Shown here one piece after another: positions 15,933-23,355 of a DNA stretch of 23,355 bases. The notes under the pieces were generated by a model. That model was not told the DNA's origin, did no database searches, and saw only the letters and a program-made list of their open reading frames with translations. The DNA is taken from positions 1 through 23,355 of the forward strand of contig CAYTTV010000051.1 in assembly GCA_964440915.1 (NCBI GenBank), read 5' to 3'. How positions within the stretch are numbered: position 1 is the first letter of the stretch; each line of letters begins with the position of its first letter. The position numbers were made by a program, and so were the translations under genes. This DNA is from CAMPJM01 sp964440915. Lineage in GTDB: Bacteria > Bacteroidota > Bacteroidia > Cytophagales > Cyclobacteriaceae.

Positions 15933-16145
15933 TTAAGCCTTCCAATGCAGCTCACGTAGCTCATAATCTTTTGCCATTCCATAGCGTACAAGGTCCTGAA
16001 AATGAAAAACTTCCAAAGTGTGTAAATCCTTAATGCGAAAATCATTATCTGACAACTTTTCAAGCACTTCAAACTCAACCTTATCGCCATAATTCTCCAA
16101 GCGATACCTTAACCCAACCCTAAGATTGTCTATTGATATTGGCAT
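15933..16145 (-). CDS. Small conserved-looking cytoplasmic protein (70 aa), unknown function
   Basis: I do not recognise a named family. The 70-residue sequence begins MPISIDNLRVGLRYRL and shows alternating strands (KVEFEVLEKLSDNDFRIKD, then TLEVFHFQDLVRYG). It ends with a Leu- and Trp-containing tail (ELRELHWKA). This looks like a compact SH3-like beta-barrel. It has no signal peptide or membrane segment. The start is a plain ATG, and the composition is typical of a real protein, with many charged residues and no low-complexity runs. It lies 74 bp downstream of the acyl-CoA dehydrogenase gene on the same strand. I believe similar small proteins occur in Cytophagales, but that is unverified. 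Confidence 0.75.
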   Translation of the reverse strand: MPISIDNLRVGLRYRLENYGDKVEFEVLEKLSDNDFRIKDLHTLEVFHFQDLVRYGMAKDYELRELHWKA

Positions 16146-16219
16146 ACGTTCATTATTCTTTTTACCTCGGCTTACGCCTCGGTTGTTAACAAATATTTCA
16201 AACCCTCTTGTTATAAGCT

Positions 16220-17578
16220 TTATACAAAAGCACTTTTCCCCGTGATAGCACGCCCTACAATCAGCGAATTTATCTCCTTGGTGCCCTCATATGAATATAT
16301 GGCCTCCGCATCGGCTACAAACCTGGCGATATTATAATCTATCAAAATACCATTGCCTCCAAAAAGCTCTCTCGCATGGCTTACAATATCTCGTGTGCGC
16401 AAGGAGCAAAAAACCTTGGCTAGCGATGCCTGCTCATCGGTCAGCTTGTCCTCGTCTTGCAACTGAGAAAGCCTAAAAACCATGGACTGTGCTGCGGTTA
16501 AGTTGCTGAGCATCTCTACAAGCAGGTCTTGCACAAGCTGAAATGAACTGATCGATTTTCCAAATTGATGGCGATCATGCGTATAAGCCAACGCATGTTC
16601 ATAAGCCCCTCTGGCACACCCCACAGCTTGCCATGCCACTCCCGCCCTTGTCATGCGCAACACTTTCCCCGTATCTTTAAAGCTATTGGCATTTTGCAAC
16701 CGATTGGCCTCTTTTACGCTGCAATTTTCTAAAGTGATCAAGGCGTTTTGGGTAATCCTTAAGGCCATCTTGCCCTCTAGCTTTTCTGGTTTGAACCCAG
16801 GAGTACCTTTCTCTACTATAAAGCCTTTTACTTGATTATCGTCAACATCTCTTGCCCATATGATGGTGATATCGGAGAATGTAGCATTCCCTATCCACTT
16901 TTTTTGGCCGTTCAGAATCCACTCATCACCTTCTTTTTTGGCGGTTACGGTCAAGCCTCCAGCAGCTGCAGAACCTACTTCTGGCTCAGTCAGGCCAAAT
17001 GCGCCAATGATCTCCATCTTTTGCATTGGGGGTAACCACCTTTGCTTCTGCTCTTCCGAGCCACATAAATAAATAGAACCCATGGCCAAGCCACTATGCA
17101 CTCCAAAGAAAGTAGATATGGAAACATCGATCCGGGCCATTTCCATAGCCAAGAAACCCTCAAGCAAAAATCGCTTGTTGGGGCAACCATACCCATCGTA
17201 AGTCAACCCTGCAATATTCAATTCTGCCATCTTAGGAATCAACTGAAAGGGGAACTCGTCCCGGAGCCAATATTCATTGGCAATGGGCTTCACCTCCCGC
17301 TCCATAAAGTCACGTACTTTGAGTTGGATTTCTCGCTCCTCGGGTGTGAGCAAAGCAGACAAGTCATAAAAGTCACCGTCAATAGGGGGAAGTAGTTTAT
17401 TCTTATCGCCTCCTTTCAAAAGCTTCATCAGTTGATAAAGCTCCGTATTGTTCATTTTAGCGACATTATTAAATGCCTCGACGATATCGATCCTGCGAAA
17501 AAGTGCAGCCGCTTTTTTCAGATCGATCTTCTTTAATGTTGCAAAAAGTCCAGGTGAAGTGTTCTCTTTAGAAGCCAT
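16220..17578 (-). CDS. Acyl-CoA dehydrogenase, glutaryl-CoA dehydrogenase/ACX4-like group
   Basis: This flavoenzyme should oxidise an acyl-CoA at the alpha-beta position in the cytoplasm. The 452 residues comprise an unusual helical N-terminal extension of about 65 residues, then the ACAD fold: helical domain (LLTPEEREIQLKVRDFMERE), the GYGCPN turn, FGLTEPEVGS and KKWIGNATFSD around the FAD, RHQFGKSISSFQLVQ, and LFGGNGIL. The catalytic base is Glu431 in YSYEGTKEIN. The motif set follows glutaryl-CoA dehydrogenase and plant peroxisomal ACX4, both of which carry GYGC and YEGT. By eye, the HRE segment of human glutaryl-CoA dehydrogenase is replaced here by FQL (FPFQLIP), which argues against a glutaryl substrate. 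The gene is divergent from the LamG lipoprotein and is followed by the 70-residue gene. Confidence 0.93.
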   Translation of the reverse strand: MASKENTSPGLFATLKKIDLKKAAALFRRIDIVEAFNNVAKMNNTELYQLMKLLKGGDKNKLLPPIDGDFYDLSALLTPEEREIQLKVRDFMEREVKPIANEYWLRDEFPFQLIPKMAELNIAGLTYDGYGCPNKRFLLEGFLAMEMARIDVSISTFFGVHSGLAMGSIYLCGSEEQKQRWLPPMQKMEIIGAFGLTEPEVGSAAAGGLTVTAKKEGDEWILNGQKKWIGNATFSDITIIWARDVDDNQVKGFIVEKGTPGFKPEKLEGKMALRITQNALITLENCSVKEANRLQNANSFKDTGKVLRMTRAGVAWQAVGCARGAYEHALAYTHDRHQFGKSISSFQLVQDLLVEMLSNLTAAQSMVFRLSQLQDEDKLTDEQASLAKVFCSLRTRDIVSHARELFGGNGILIDYNIARFVADAEAIYSYEGTKEINSLIVGRAITGKSAFV

Positions 17579-17874
17579 AAAATTGAAAGGATTAATTTAT
17601 CCCCTAACATAAGAGAAAAAATAATGTTTATAGTGCATGGTTAAAATTAATTTCCTAACACAATGAGGGTCAGCATAAACTTGATTTTAATGCCCTTCAT
17701 AATAAGTTAATAAGAGGAAGAAATCATTTCGTGGCAATGCCACAGCAAAACAATGTCAAAAAAACGGGGTTAATCAATAACTCATTTTTTTGGTAAGCTA
17801 TCGACAGTTCTTTGACAGATTAGGTCATTTTTTTCGCTTTTATGTATTTTTTTTCACTTTTTAATCTTAATGCT

Positions 17875-18696
17875 ATGCATATTTTTAAACAATTTTATTT
17901 CTTAACACTGATCGTTCCTTTGCTACTTTGGAGCTGCTCCGAAGCCGACAAAGACTTGGATGAAGTAACTCCTGAGGAAGAGCCAATAGTAATTGAAGAT
18001 GTTGAGGTGGGACTAGTCACCCATTTCAAGCTCAATGGAAATGCAGACGACGCTACCTCGGGAAATTTTAATGCTACTATTGTGGGCGAGCCAGGCACTG
18101 TAGATGGTGTCGAAGGCAGTGCGCTTTTTTTTAATGCAGAAGATGGCGACAATGGATGTGGCCAACCTGGAGGCTCTTATATTAAGCTGCCTGTATATGG
18201 CCCCATTTGGGAAGAGGGATTTTCGGTAGCCGCATGGGTGCAGTTTACTGAAATCCGTAATTATGAACGCATCATAGACCTTGGGAATGGCCGAGGTGAA
18301 GACGGCGGAATGCCCATTACCTTTGGAAGGCTGATGGAAACAAACGACTTGGCGCTAACAAGCTGGAACAATGAAGAGGCCTACTCCAATAGGCATAAGG
18401 GCAGGTTGATAGCGGAGGGCGCAATAGAGAATGGCAAATTGCAATTCTTGGTAGGTACGGTAGACAAGAATGGACGTATGGCCATTTACAAAGATGGCGT
18501 GTTGATCGCTGAGAAAGACGATGGTCAACCCATTGTGAATGTAAAAAGGTCTTCGAACTTTCTAGCACACTCCAACTATTGCAAGGAAGATCCTGATTTT
18601 AAAGGGATACTAGACGAGGTGCGGGTGTACAATTATGCCTTGTCGGCAGAGGAGGTAGCGGATATCACCGCTTCTTATAACACGCCCCAACCTTAA
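17875..18696 (+). CDS. Lipoprotein with LamG/concanavalin A-like domain
   Basis: From the ATG at 17875 the protein has 273 residues. An upstream in-frame ATG at 17842 would add 11 residues before the signal peptide. The lipoprotein signal MHIFKQFYFLTLIVPLLLWSC puts the lipidated cysteine at position 21, followed by an acidic linker (about 22-45). The rest is one LamG-type jelly-roll: it opens VTHFKLNGNADDATS, has FSVAAWVQF and RIIDLGNGRG, and ends with the hallmark GILDEVRVYNYALSAEEV. Such domains bind glycans or proteins at the cell surface. No catalytic residues are evident. It stands alone on the plus strand, divergent from the acyl-CoA dehydrogenase and convergent with comM. The ligand is unknown. 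Confidence 0.88.
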   Translation: MHIFKQFYFLTLIVPLLLWSCSEADKDLDEVTPEEEPIVIEDVEVGLVTHFKLNGNADDATSGNFNATIVGEPGTVDGVEGSALFFNAEDGDNGCGQPGGSYIKLPVYGPIWEEGFSVAAWVQFTEIRNYERIIDLGNGRGEDGGMPITFGRLMETNDLALTSWNNEEAYSNRHKGRLIAEGAIENGKLQFLVGTVDKNGRMAIYKDGVLIAEKDDGQPIVNVKRSSNFLAHSNYCKEDPDFKGILDEVRVYNYALSAEEVADITASYNTPQP

Positions 18697-18727
18697 TGCT
18701 TGAAGGGGTAAACCGCAAGATATGATT

Positions 18728-18751
18728 TGGGCCGGGAAATTAGCCGGCCCA
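18728..18751. terminator. Hairpin between the convergent LamG lipoprotein and comM genes
   Basis: TGGGCCGG (18728-18735) pairs perfectly with CCGGCCCA (18744-18751) around an eight-base loop that contains the comM stop codon (18740-18742). The 43-bp spacer between the two gene ends offers no other structure. On the plus strand a pyrimidine-rich stretch (TCCTTCTCTATCT) follows. It is a good candidate for a shared bidirectional terminator, though a canonical U-run is missing. Confidence 0.45.
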
Positions 18752-20278
18752 TCCTTCTCTATCTAAGCTCCTATATTGAATGGCCTCTGCTAAATGTTCG
18801 ATCATGATATCGTCACTGTTGGCCAAGTCGGCTATGGTGCGTGAAACCTTGAGGATACGATCATAAGCCCTGGCTGAAAGGCCTAGTCTTTCCATGGCAG
18901 TTTTCAAGAGCACTTTACCGGTTTCGTTAATCTGGCAGATGCTCTTTACCATTTGTGGATTCATCATGGCATTGGAGTACACTTCACTGTTTCCATTAAA
19001 CCTAGTCGCCTGCCGCTCTCTGGCCTTGATCACCCTTTCCCGAATTTCTTGGCTTGTCTCGCCCTTCCTGTTGCTCGTCATCTGATCAAAAGAAACAGGT
19101 GTAACCTCAACGTGCAGGTCTATTCTGTCCAGCAGCGGCCCGCTGACCTTATTCAAGTATCGCTGCACTACTCCTGGAGGACAAACACATTCCTTTTCAG
19201 GATGATTGTAATAACCACAAGGGCATGGGTTCATGCTGGCAAGCAACATAAAATTAGCTGGAAAATCCACCGATACCTTGGCCCTTGAAATCGTGACCCT
19301 TCTATCTTCCAATGGCTGTCGCATTACCTCCAGCACTGTGCGCTTAAACTCAGGCAGTTCATCTAAAAACAGCACCCCGTTATGGGCCAATGAGATCTCT
19401 CCAGGCTGTGGTACTCCACCCCCTCCCACCAGTGCCACGTCAGAGATCGTATGGTGAGGTGCCCGATAAGGCCTAGTAGAAATGAGGGATGTACTTAGGC
19501 TAAGCTTGCCCGCCACGGAGTGTATTTTGGTGGTTTCAAGTGCCTCCACGAGGCTCAATGGAGGCAGAATGGAAGGAAGGCGTTTCGCCAACATTGTCTT
19601 TCCTGCACCGGGAGGGCCGACCATAATCACATTATGGCCGCCTGCGGCTGCAATTTCTAAGGCCCGTTTGATGTTTTCTTGCCCTTGCACATCAGCAAAA
19701 TCAGACTCATAGTCGTTGATTTGGCTGTAAAAAATATCGCGTGTATCTTTTTCCAAAGGGGCGATCTCAAGCTCTCCCTCCAAATAATCTACCGCCTCTT
19801 GCAGATTTTCCACGCCTATTACTTTTAGGTTGTTGACAATGGCCGCTTCCTCCGCATTGCTCTTGGGCAGAATTATACCCTCAAAGCCCTCCTTACGCGC
19901 TTCGATGGCTATGGGCAACACCCCTTTTATAGGACGCAAAAAACCATCTAAGGCCAACTCCCCCATCACTACAAATTTTTCTAACGACTCGGCAAGTATC
20001 TGACCGGATGATTTTAATATGCCCACGGCAATAGGAAGGTCATAAGCCGAGCCTTCTTTTTTTATATCGGCGGGAGCTAGGTTGACGACTACTTTTTGGC
20101 GGGGCATCTTGTAACCACTGTATTTTATGGCAGACTCTACACGATGGGTACTTTCTTTGACAGCATTGTCGGGGAGTCCCACCATCCAAAAGTTGGTGCC
20201 CTGCCCTACATTGACTTCAACGGTAATAATACTGGCATTAACGCCATAAACGGCGCTTCCATAGCTTTTTGAAACCAT
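18740..20278 (-). CDS. comM: YifB/ComM family Mg-chelatase-like AAA+ ATPase
   Basis: ComM is a hexameric AAA+ helicase that, in naturally competent bacteria, promotes branch migration when incoming DNA is integrated. Many non-competent bacteria also carry it. The 512-residue length is typical. Residues 1-170 form the N-terminal ChlI/Lon-like domain (YGSAVYGVNASIITVEV, GLPDNAVKES, DLPIAVGIL). The AAA+ core has Walker A GPPGAGKT (221-228), RPYRAPHHTISDVALVGGG, Walker B GVLFLDELPEF (301-311) and MNPCPCGYYNHPEKECVC (349-366). In the last of these, Cys352, Cys354, Cys364 and Cys366 look like a metal site. The C-terminal domain ends QYRSLDREGW. It begins 3 bp after the gmhA stop, so the two genes are almost certainly one transcript. 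No other competence gene is in view. Confidence 0.95.
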   Translation of the reverse strand: MVSKSYGSAVYGVNASIITVEVNVGQGTNFWMVGLPDNAVKESTHRVESAIKYSGYKMPRQKVVVNLAPADIKKEGSAYDLPIAVGILKSSGQILAESLEKFVVMGELALDGFLRPIKGVLPIAIEARKEGFEGIILPKSNAEEAAIVNNLKVIGVENLQEAVDYLEGELEIAPLEKDTRDIFYSQINDYESDFADVQGQENIKRALEIAAAGGHNVIMVGPPGAGKTMLAKRLPSILPPLSLVEALETTKIHSVAGKLSLSTSLISTRPYRAPHHTISDVALVGGGGVPQPGEISLAHNGVLFLDELPEFKRTVLEVMRQPLEDRRVTISRAKVSVDFPANFMLLASMNPCPCGYYNHPEKECVCPPGVVQRYLNKVSGPLLDRIDLHVEVTPVSFDQMTSNRKGETSQEIRERVIKARERQATRFNGNSEVYSNAMMNPQMVKSICQINETGKVLLKTAMERLGLSARAYDRILKVSRTIADLANSDDIMIEHLAEAIQYRSLDREGWAG

Positions 20279-20281
20279 TTT

Positions 20282-20869
20282 TTATACGAGTTTTTCAATC
20301 AACAATATCAATATATGGATGACCTTAATATGTATTTCCTGAATTCGGTCGGCATAGCCAAAGTGTTCTACCCTTATCTCTAAATCGGCCAGTTTACCTA
20401 GTTTTCCACCATCTTTGCCCGTCAGCACTATAGTCTTCATTCCCTTTGCTTTAGCGGCCTCTACTGCATTGATGACGTTGGCCGAGTTGCCGCTGGTGCT
20501 GATGCCCAATAGGACATCGCCTGAATTTCCCAAACCTTCAACAAAACGAGAAAATATAAAATCAAAACCATAGTCGTTAGCTGTACAGGTAATGTGGCTA
20601 GGGTCAGATATCGCTATCCCTGCCAAAGATCTCCTTTCATCCCTATACCGTCCAGAAAGCTCCTCAGCAAAATGCATGGCATCGCAATGTGACCCTCCAT
20701 TGCCACAAGAGATCACTTTCTTCCCTTCTATTAAGGCTCCCGCTATCATATGAGCGGCTTCATGAATGGCCTTAAGCTTACCTTCGTCATTCAAAAAATT
20801 TTGGAGTGTAAGTGCTCCTTCTTGAAGCTCTTGGCGAATGATATCGATCGAGGTATTAGATTGGTTCAA
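20282..20869 (-). CDS. gmhA: Phosphoheptose isomerase (sedoheptulose 7-phosphate isomerase)
   Basis: GmhA converts sedoheptulose 7-phosphate to D-glycero-D-manno-heptose 7-phosphate, the first step of ADP-heptose synthesis for lipopolysaccharide core or surface-layer sugars. The 195-residue SIS-fold protein has the family blocks SCGNGGSHCDAMHFAEELSG, GISTSGNSANVI and YADRIQEIHIKVIHILI. By alignment from memory with the E. coli enzyme, the active-site residues His66, Glu70, Gln177 and His185 are all present. The start is TTG: there is no upstream ATG before an in-frame stop (20882-20884), and the next Met is residue 41, inside the fold. Similarity to gammaproteobacterial GmhA is strikingly high. 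A tight 3-bp gap links it to comM. Other heptose genes are not in the window. Confidence 0.95.
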   Translation of the reverse strand: MNQSNTSIDIIRQELQEGALTLQNFLNDEGKLKAIHEAAHMIAGALIEGKKVISCGNGGSHCDAMHFAEELSGRYRDERRSLAGIAISDPSHITCTANDYGFDFIFSRFVEGLGNSGDVLLGISTSGNSANVINAVEAAKAKGMKTIVLTGKDGGKLGKLADLEIRVEHFGYADRIQEIHIKVIHILILLIEKLV

Positions 20870-20923
20870 TGTATGGGTTATTTATGGATTATAAGTAGAT
20901 TCTCGAAACTATTATGCAAAAAT

Positions 20924-20950
20924 CAAATATAAGGTAATATTTCAAAAATA
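20924..20950 (-). promoter_or_regulatory. Two candidate -7 boxes upstream of gmhA
   Basis: On the minus strand TATATTTG (20931-20924) and TATTTTTG (20950-20943) both match TAnnTTTG exactly, about 55 and 75 bp ahead of the gmhA start in a 177-bp spacer. No TTG lies at the usual distance upstream of either, and the region is AT-rich, so chance matches are possible. Confidence 0.3.
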
Positions 20951-21046
20951 AATGGATATTGCCCATGGCCATATGACCACTCAGACCTTGTTGCTATACC
21001 TCGCTATGAACGTTGAACTAATTAGGAATATAGGTGAAGAGTTGCA

Positions 21047-21376
21047 TTACTGCTTAGGTTTCAAGGAACTTTCAAAGGATTTCATTGCTTTTTCATCCTC
21101 GCGCTCCTTTTCCTCCATATCGTAGATTTTGGCTTTTAGCGACTCTATCTCCTTCCTCAATTTATTGGCCTCTCTCCTTCGGTTGCTAAGCGTCAAGCTT
21201 TCCCAAATAATTTCCAAAAGAAAAATCACAAGGCCAACAACAGCCCAAATTTTTAAGAAGTTAAGGGTAGATCGATCGAACAGATCAAAAATTCTGTCAT
21301 GAAAAAAGATGAAAACAAAGCTTGTCGCTATGTATAACAGACAGATTACGTAGAAAAAAGTCTTAGCGCTTTTCAT
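21047..21376 (-). CDS. Small two-helix membrane protein with coiled-coil tail
   Basis: I do not recognise a named family. The 109 residues comprise two membrane segments, at about 7-25 (FFYVICLLYIATSFVFIFF) and 41-61 (LKIWAVVGLVIFLLEIIWES). A highly charged helix from about 65 to 100 follows (RRREANKLRKEIESLKAKIY and on), with a heptad pattern typical of a coiled coil. The positive charges right after the second segment (NRRREANKLRK) put the N-terminus and the coiled coil in the cytoplasm. It lies 97 bp downstream of the msbA-like gene and 177 bp upstream of gmhA on the same strand. It could be an accessory or scaffold protein of an envelope process, but nothing in it proves this. Confidence 0.82.
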   Translation of the reverse strand: MKSAKTFFYVICLLYIATSFVFIFFHDRIFDLFDRSTLNFLKIWAVVGLVIFLLEIIWESLTLSNRRREANKLRKEIESLKAKIYDMEEKEREDEKAMKSFESSLKPKQ

Positions 21377-21473
21377 AATACTCGGCTCTATATTAATAAG
21401 GTTAATATAGATATAAAGTTTGAGATTGCTATGTTTAAATATTTAAAACTGCGTGCTTCTATACTCCGCAATT

Positions 21474-23306
21474 TCATACACTCTGCATGAGTATCAGCTT
21501 ATTGTAGAGTCCCTGATTGGCCATGAGTTGATCATGTGTTCCGCGCTCCACAATTTGACCTTGTTGTATTACAATGATTTCATCGGCATGTTGTATAGTG
21601 CTCAACCTATGGGCTATGACAATCGATGTACGGTTTTTCATCAGATTGGTCAAAGCCTCCTGTACCAGCATTTCCGACTCCGAATCAAGGGCAGAAGTAG
21701 CCTCGTCAAGAATCAAGATTGGAGGGTTTTTCAATACGGCCCGGGCAATACTAAGCCGTTGTCGCTGCCCACCAGAAAGTTTGGAACCCCGCTCACCGAT
21801 CACGGTTTGGTAACCTGCCTCCGTTTTCATGATAAAGTCATGTGCATTGGCAATTCTGGCTGCCCTTTCTACTTCTTGAGGGTTTACGTCGTTCAGGCCA
21901 AAAGCAATGTTGTTAAAGATTGTGTCATTAAACAAGATCGACTCTTGAGTAACAATTCCCATATGCTTGCGCAACGACTCCAGACCATAAGCCTTGATAG
22001 AGACACCGTCAATTTGTACCTCTCCTTTTGTGGGATCATAGAATCTGGGTACAAGGTCGGCAATAGTAGATTTTCCACCACCAGAAGGCCCCACCAAAGC
22101 AATGGTCTTACCTTTCTGTATTTCAAAATCTACTCCATTCAGCACCAGATGCTTATCATAAGCAAAGGAAACATCCTTAAAGGTGATCTTTTCCCTAAAA
22201 TCTTCCAAGTTTCGGGCATTGGGCATGTCCTTTACTTCCAGGTTAGTGTCTATGGTGCTGAATATTCTTTCGCCTGAGGCAAGCCCACGCTGAATTGTAC
22301 TGAAAGCACTGGAGATGGCTTTTGCGGGGGTGAGCACTTGAGTAAAGATGATGATATAGGTAAGAAAACCGCTGGCGTCTAATGTAGAAGTATTATTCAG
22401 AACCATATTGCCACCATATAACAGAATCACAGCCACTACAAATACCCCTAAAAATTCAGAAAGTGGAGAGGCCAATTCATTCTTTCTCGCCATGCTCACA
22501 TTGAGACGGGCATATCGGTTCACTTCCTGGCCGAACTTGTCTACCACAAATTTTCGGGCATTAAATGCCTTGATGACCCGCATACCTGAGAGAGTTTCGT
22601 CTACAATGCCAACAATACTGCCCAAAGACTCCTGCGTTTCCCGAGCCTTCTTTTTGAGCCGTTTGGCCACTTCTGAAATGATAAATCCTGAAACAGGTAA
22701 AAATACGATCGTGAATAAAGTCAGCTCCCATGACATGACGAAGAGCACAATGAAGTAAATGATGATGGTGGCAGGCTCTCTAAAGGCCACCTTCAGTGAA
22801 TTGACCACCGAATTTTCTACTTCCAGCACATCGTTGGTGATCCGGGACATGACATCGCCCTTGCGCTCATTGGAAAAATAGCCGAGGTGCAAGAGACTAA
22901 CTTTTTCGAAGATGGTCTTGCGGAGGTTCTCGATTACATTGGCACGAACTTCGGCCAGGATCACCGCAGACAGGTACTTGAAAAGATTGGAAAGCAATAC
23001 CGAAATCACGATAATAATGCATACGTAACTCAATGCCCCCAGCTTTCCATAAACCTCAGCAGCCTGTACCAAGTAGTAGTTAAATACCCCATTAAAATAT
23101 TCGATGCTGAAGCTGAATATTGGCTTACTAGAAAATTCCGCTATTTTTTCAGGGCTCACCTGTTCAAAAATCACATCAAATAGCGGTTTTATAAGGGTAA
23201 GGTTGGCAATACCGAAAATAATGGACAGCAGTGTAAATACTATATATTGAGGCACATACTTACCAAGTGGCCGTGCAAACCCTAATATTCTGAGGTATGT
23301 CTTCAT
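21474..23306 (-). CDS. ABC exporter, MsbA-like (fused permease and ATPase)
   Basis: This 610-residue half-transporter should work as a homodimer in the inner membrane, exporting a lipid or other hydrophobic substrate with ATP. Residues 15-340 form the six-helix permease domain. The ATPase domain follows: Walker A GPSGGGKST (406-414), Q-loop Gln454 (IVTQES), ABC signature LSGGQ (510-514), Walker B ILILDE (530-535), the D-loop SALD, and the switch His566 (IVIAHRLST). All are intact. Length and layout match MsbA, which flips lipid A-core, and the gmhA gene nearby supports a lipopolysaccharide role. However, the same architecture is used by peptide and drug exporters, so the substrate is inferred. 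Only 49 bp upstream remain in the window, with no clear promoter. Confidence 0.92.
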   Translation of the reverse strand: MKTYLRILGFARPLGKYVPQYIVFTLLSIIFGIANLTLIKPLFDVIFEQVSPEKIAEFSSKPIFSFSIEYFNGVFNYYLVQAAEVYGKLGALSYVCIIIVISVLLSNLFKYLSAVILAEVRANVIENLRKTIFEKVSLLHLGYFSNERKGDVMSRITNDVLEVENSVVNSLKVAFREPATIIIYFIVLFVMSWELTLFTIVFLPVSGFIISEVAKRLKKKARETQESLGSIVGIVDETLSGMRVIKAFNARKFVVDKFGQEVNRYARLNVSMARKNELASPLSEFLGVFVVAVILLYGGNMVLNNTSTLDASGFLTYIIIFTQVLTPAKAISSAFSTIQRGLASGERIFSTIDTNLEVKDMPNARNLEDFREKITFKDVSFAYDKHLVLNGVDFEIQKGKTIALVGPSGGGKSTIADLVPRFYDPTKGEVQIDGVSIKAYGLESLRKHMGIVTQESILFNDTIFNNIAFGLNDVNPQEVERAARIANAHDFIMKTEAGYQTVIGERGSKLSGGQRQRLSIARAVLKNPPILILDEATSALDSESEMLVQEALTNLMKNRTSIVIAHRLSTIQHADEIIVIQQGQIVERGTHDQLMANQGLYNKLILMQSV

Positions 23307-23355
23307 GAAGTCTCTTTAAAAGTCTGCAATTTAAGGATTATTTTGTTTGTGGTGG

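Noticed and set aside
20952..21125. Plus-strand open frame of 57 codons between gmhA and the coiled-coil membrane gene
   Set aside because: It overlaps 79 bp of the membrane-protein gene on the other strand and has no signal, domain or promoter.
21453..22277. Plus-strand open frame of 274 codons opposite the ABC exporter
   Set aside because: It is antisense to the conserved ATPase domain, whose motifs are intact. The antisense product has no recognisable features.
1..23355. Search for tRNA, rRNA, CRISPR, insertion sequences, toxin-antitoxin pairs and phage genes
   Set aside because: No cloverleaf-like sequence, regularly spaced repeat array, transposase or integrase motif, or paired small toxin-antitoxin genes were seen by eye on either strand.

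Overview
The window looks like a chromosomal stretch from a member of the Bacteroidota, most likely of the Cytophagales type. The signs are moderate GC content with AT-rich spacers, no Shine-Dalgarno sequences ahead of the start codons, possible TAnnTTTG-type -7 boxes, and families typical of the phylum (LemA with DUF2207, DUF4136 lipoprotein, a 13-residue-repeat secreted protein, LamG lipoprotein, a giant exported beta-rich protein). No tRNA, rRNA, CRISPR array, insertion sequence, integrase or phage gene was seen. The content is mostly housekeeping plus envelope genes.

Layout. Positions 1-2458 (+ strand) hold the 3' part of a lemA gene followed by a DUF2207 membrane protein. The convergent spacer 2459-2691 holds a GC-rich palindromic element. 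From 15306 down to 2692 everything is on the - strand: DUF4136 lipoprotein, tpiA, a small secreted repeat protein, prmA, a 1610-residue exported protein of unknown function, an M20 dipeptidase, a dsbD-type disulfide reductase and hemH. A 626-bp non-coding stretch (15307-15932) carries a second, inverted, diverged copy of the GC-rich element and a strong 13-bp hairpin. Then come a 70-residue conserved-looking protein and an acyl-CoA dehydrogenase (-), a divergent LamG lipoprotein (+), and a - strand block read in the order msbA-like ABC exporter, small coiled-coil membrane protein, gmhA, comM/yifB.

How the genes may work together (inference). The msbA-like and gmhA genes point to lipopolysaccharide export and heptose synthesis. 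DsbD and HemH would support the periplasmic thiol-redox and heme branches of cytochrome maturation. tpiA and prmA are housekeeping. The 1610-residue protein is the least explained item. It combines a signal peptide, an acidic Trp-rich linker, a winged-helix-like segment and about 1000 residues of beta-rich sequence. Other points worth checking are a cysteine cluster in HemH, two TTG starts sharing a 10-base context, an open frame that looks like a gene tail ending exactly at the hemH start, and the paired intergenic repeats.
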